DNA from: Arvicola amphibius
Lineage: Eukaryota > Chordata > Mammalia > Rodentia > Cricetidae
DNA: 64,000 nucleotides
NCBI RefSeq assembly: GCF_903992535.2
Contig: NC_052054.1
Span: forward strand, 14,869,397 to 14,933,396
Reading direction: 5' to 3'
Below the pieces are notes generated by a model, which was not told the DNA's origin, did no database searches, and saw nothing but the letters and a program-made list of their open reading frames with translations. This document shows, in pieces, positions 61,388 to 64,000 of this stretch (position 1 is the stretch's first letter; each line of letters starts with the position of its first letter). A program made the position numbers and the translations under genes.

Positions 61388-61530
61388 ATTGGGGAGATAG
61401 CTTAGTTGGCAAAGAGCTTCTCTGATAAGCCTTAAGACAGGAGTTTGATCTACAGGACACACATGAGAAAAACTGGGTATGGACATGAGTACTTGTAATC
61501 CCAGTCTGACAGGTCTAGCCTGGCCAAGGA
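61388..61530 (+). repeat. B-type SINE (B3-like head)
   Basis: ggggagatagcttagttggc and aagacaggagtttgatctac; diverged. Confidence 0.5.
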
Positions 61531-61539
61531 GACAGATCT

Positions 61540-61855
61540 TCGTGTATGTCTGTAAGGGAGTTTCTACCTGGGTTAACAGAGATGGAGAGACTCACCATAA
61601 CTGTGGGGTAACACTATACCATGGGCTAAGATTCTGGATGTCATAAAAAGAAAAATAAATGAGCTGATTGGGAACATTTATCATTTTCTGTCTCCTGTCT
61701 GTGGCTGCGTTGTGACCAGCCACCTCAAGTGTATGATGCCCTGACTTCCAAGCCATGGTAGACTTTAGCCTCAAGAAGTTGAGGAAAAATTGACCCATAT
61801 CTCCCTTAAGTTGTTTTGGGGTAGGTATTTTTATCACAGCAAGGAAACAAAGTAC
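61540..61855 (+). repeat. MaLR/ORR1-like LTR 3' part
   Basis: gtctgtggctgcgttgtgac, atggtagactttagcctcaa, then tttttatcacagcaaggaaa. The order matches ORR1-type 3' ends. Confidence 0.5.
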
Positions 61856-61856
61856 C

Positions 61857-61995
61857 TTTTTGGTTTTCTGATACAGGGATTTCTGTGTAACAGCCCTGGC
61901 TGTCCTGGAGCTCACTCTGTAGACCAGGCTGGCCTAGAACTCACAGAGATCTACCTGCCTCTGCCTCCTGGGTGCTGGAATTAAAAGCATGCACC
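61857..61995 (-). repeat. B1 SINE
   Basis: Antisense: gatacagggatttctgtgta, ccaggctggcctagaactca, tgcctctgcctcctgggtgc. Confidence 0.9.
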
Positions 61996-61999
61996 AGTC

Positions 62000-63055
62000 A
62001 GTGAGATAAAGTAAGTATTAATGATACGCTCAGCAATGGTGAAATGGAGATAGGCGGAAGTCTGGGTTTAGTGGTCAGCTTGTGTAGTTTGCTTGAGCAG
62101 TTCCAGGTCAGTGAGAGACCCTGTTAGACAAGTGGATGGTACCTGAAAATAAACATGTGAAGTTGTCTTCTGACTTGCCCGTGTCTACCTGCCCCATTCT
62201 GTTATCTCATCTGCTCCCAGAGCCTTTCCCCAGGATAACCCACATGACTTGTTTTTCCCTGTGTCACTGTGGAGACATCTGAATGCATCCGGGACTCGAC
62301 TTCCATCTTGCAATACCTGTTTGGTCCTTGTCACTACAGAGAAGGCAACCCAAGATTAGAATCGATGATCCATCGGTAAGATTCCCGACTCAAGAACTCA
62401 AAGGAATCTCTCAGATAACCACGTGTTGGATTATCTAATAATTCCCCAAAGAAGACTAGACTTCAGAGTCCCACGCAAGAAAGCTGGGAGACTGAACAGG
62501 TGAGGAGCCAGGAGGAGATGGCGTGCACCCACGCACCAGCAGCCACAAAGATAAAGCAATGTCACACTGCAGGAACCACCCCACTATCAGGCCAGACACA
62601 GAGGCTGTGGAGGCTGCTGACTCAGCTCCTCTAATGCCTTTTGACTGAAATGCAGATTTCCTAAGTGACATAAAACAATAGAGGCAGACTCGCAGCTGTC
62701 TCGCTCTCCCATCCTGGAGTCTCCATTGAGGAAAGTTCATCTCTTAATAACATTTTCTGGCATTAGCTATATCAACTGTAACATCAACACCTTCCCAGAG
62801 TGAGTCACAGAGGAGCCCTCCTTCGCCTAGTACCTCCCACACACCTTTGATTTCCAATGCAATGTTTACCATGAAAATATAAAACACAAGGTGGCATGGT
62901 AGAATTTTCGGTTCTAGTTGCTTCCGATTAAAAACAATTACTATGCGTCCTGAAAACGTTTTTTCCAAACCCAAGAAAAAGAGAGAAAAGGTGCTAAAAT
63001 GGGAAAGAGCCAGCTCTGGGGTTGCAGCAGCCAGCCCCCTGCATCAGCACCTCAG
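62000..63055. other. Unassigned intron 3 sequence next to exon 3
   Basis: No SINE, LTR or L1 recognised in the kilobase downstream (in transcript) of exon 3. Confidence 0.55.
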
Positions 63056-63063
63056 GCACTTAC

Positions 63064-63180
63064 CGCCTTTCATCATGCCGACTTCGTAACACTTGCGCAG
63101 CCGGCAGGCCTGGCAGCTCTTCCTTCTGTTCTTGTCGATGGTGCACTGGTTTGTGGCTGGGCACATGTAGTCATTGTGTC
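63064..63180 (-). CDS. ESR1: ESR1 exon 3: second zinc finger of the DNA-binding domain
   Basis: Internal coding exon upstream of exon 4 in the transcript. Seen: acceptor ...ctttcactag before 63180 and donor GGCG|gtaagt after 63064. The length of 117 bp matches the known exon length. It begins with two bases of a Gly codon and ends one base into the next Gly. Translation gives [19 protein letters not shown] followed by [19 protein letters not shown]. All four zinc-binding cysteines of finger II (human C221, C227, C237, C240) are present. So is the D-box between the first two (PATNQ), which mediates receptor dimerisation on the estrogen response element. No residue differs from the mammalian sequence as I know it, in contrast with exon 4. 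A good TTCTGAC branch-point candidate lies about 50 bases before the acceptor. Confidence 0.97.
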
Positions 63181-64000
63181 CTAGTGAAAGCAGGAAAACC
63201 ACATGAGTATCATTTCGGGAAACCTAGCAGGTCAGAATCTACATGGAAACTTCTGGAACGTGTGTTTCATAGCCGTGGCTTGACCTTGGTGAGCTACTAC
63301 CCAACTTTCCTTCTTCTCTGTCCTATGTGCAAACCAAAGCTCTGTTATCCTTAATCTATGCCTCAGAGGATCGCTTTAGGAGTCGTCTGGGCAAATCTTC
63401 TCCCCTCCACACAACCTGTGTCGGACAATATGATGTGGGTTTTGTTTGTGTTGCAGGAAAATGTCGTAAGCAACATTCACAAGGCCAGGGTTTCTCTCTA
63501 TAAGCTTTGTTTTGGTTTGGGGTTGGTTTTGGTCTGGGTTTCAATGGGATCTCTCAGGCCACTTACTAAATAATGTCAGAAGAACGGTCATAAGTCAAAC
63601 TGTTCAGAAATTCAAAGAGAAAACGAGGAATCTTTAACTTATTAGATATTCAGATGAATTGCAGAATATCTACATTCAACTCAGAGTAGTAGGCTGGATT
63701 GAAGTTAGTCAGTCAAGTGCTAGCTAGGGGATGCTGAGTAAGATAGTGGCCATTTCCTCCTGTCTAAGCTAGAAAAGATAATGACATACATATATAATAA
63801 TTATATAATTGTTGAGCCATTATTCTAAGACTTTAGAAATGAGTCAGTGTAAAGCAAGGGATAATGACAGTGCTCAGATTGATCAAGTTATCCAATGCCC
63901 TTTCTTTCCTTTCTTGACTATTGGTTCTCTCTATCAAATCTGGACATATGCAAGCTCATCCCTTCATGTTAACTTCCACGTTGTATCAATGCCCTTTTTA
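63181..64000 (-). other. ESR1: ESR1 intron 2 (3' end), no repeats recognised
   Basis: Sequence upstream of the exon 3 acceptor. The polypyrimidine tract is tgtggttttcctgctttcac. The rest is unique-looking, with an AT-rich patch near 63785-63815. I see no SINE, LTR or simple repeat of note. Confidence 0.9.

Larger units (their letters stand above)
10566..63063 (-). other. ESR1: ESR1 intron 3 (complete, about 52.5 kb)
   Basis: Bounded by the exon 3 donor (gtaagt) and the exon 4 acceptor (ttttcag). It starts one base into a codon, so skipping or retention of whole exons can be judged from the phases. It contains no exon I can recognise. Content is mostly transposon remnants and simple repeats, listed individually. 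Confidence 0.95.

Overview
This is mammalian nuclear DNA from a rodent, most likely a cricetid (vole, hamster or deer-mouse group). B1, B2/B3 and ID SINEs are abundant. The young B1 at 43561 has the sequence variant I associate with cricetids. The L1 3' UTRs and class II ERV LTRs also look cricetid rather than mouse or rat. The species call is inference; nothing in the window fixes it.

The only gene I can support is ESR1, encoding estrogen receptor alpha, on the minus strand. Two internal coding exons are present, each with consensus splice sites and the expected length and phase. Exon 3 (63064-63180) encodes the second zinc finger of the DNA-binding domain. Exon 4 (10248-10565) encodes the C-terminal extension, nuclear-localisation/hinge region and the start of the ligand-binding domain through helix 3. 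Everything else is intron: the end of intron 2 (63181-64000), all of intron 3 (10566-63063, about 52.5 kb) and the first 10.2 kb of intron 4 (1-10247). Spliced together, the exons would read in frame across the junction (codon G|GG). Exon 4 is 318 bp against 336 bp in human, because of a clean 18-bp in-frame loss in the hinge.

The introns are a layered record of transposons. The oldest layer is MIR, MER3 and MLT1-like remnants and old L1 ORF2. Above it lie ORR1/MaLR-type LTRs, a rodent hAT (URR1-like), ID and B-type SINEs. The youngest layer is L1 3' ends, B1 and B2 copies with intact target-site duplications (TSDs), and five LTRs (four of family 1, one of family 2) with matching or near-matching 6-7 bp TSDs. 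Several insertions are nested. Most LTRs and L1 copies lie on the plus strand, antisense to ESR1. All the clear younger B1s lie on the minus strand, co-directional with it.

Simple-sequence DNA is plentiful: many (CA/TG)n arrays, a 430-bp CA/CT compound array, a 63-bp and a 20-bp minisatellite, a GATGG-type G-rich minisatellite and an unusual CpG-rich pyrimidine tract. These arrays produce most of the long open frames, which I rejected as genes. I see no CRISPR array, operon, phage or other prokaryote-type system, and no new gene system. The most biologically interesting item is the ESR1 hinge deletion.
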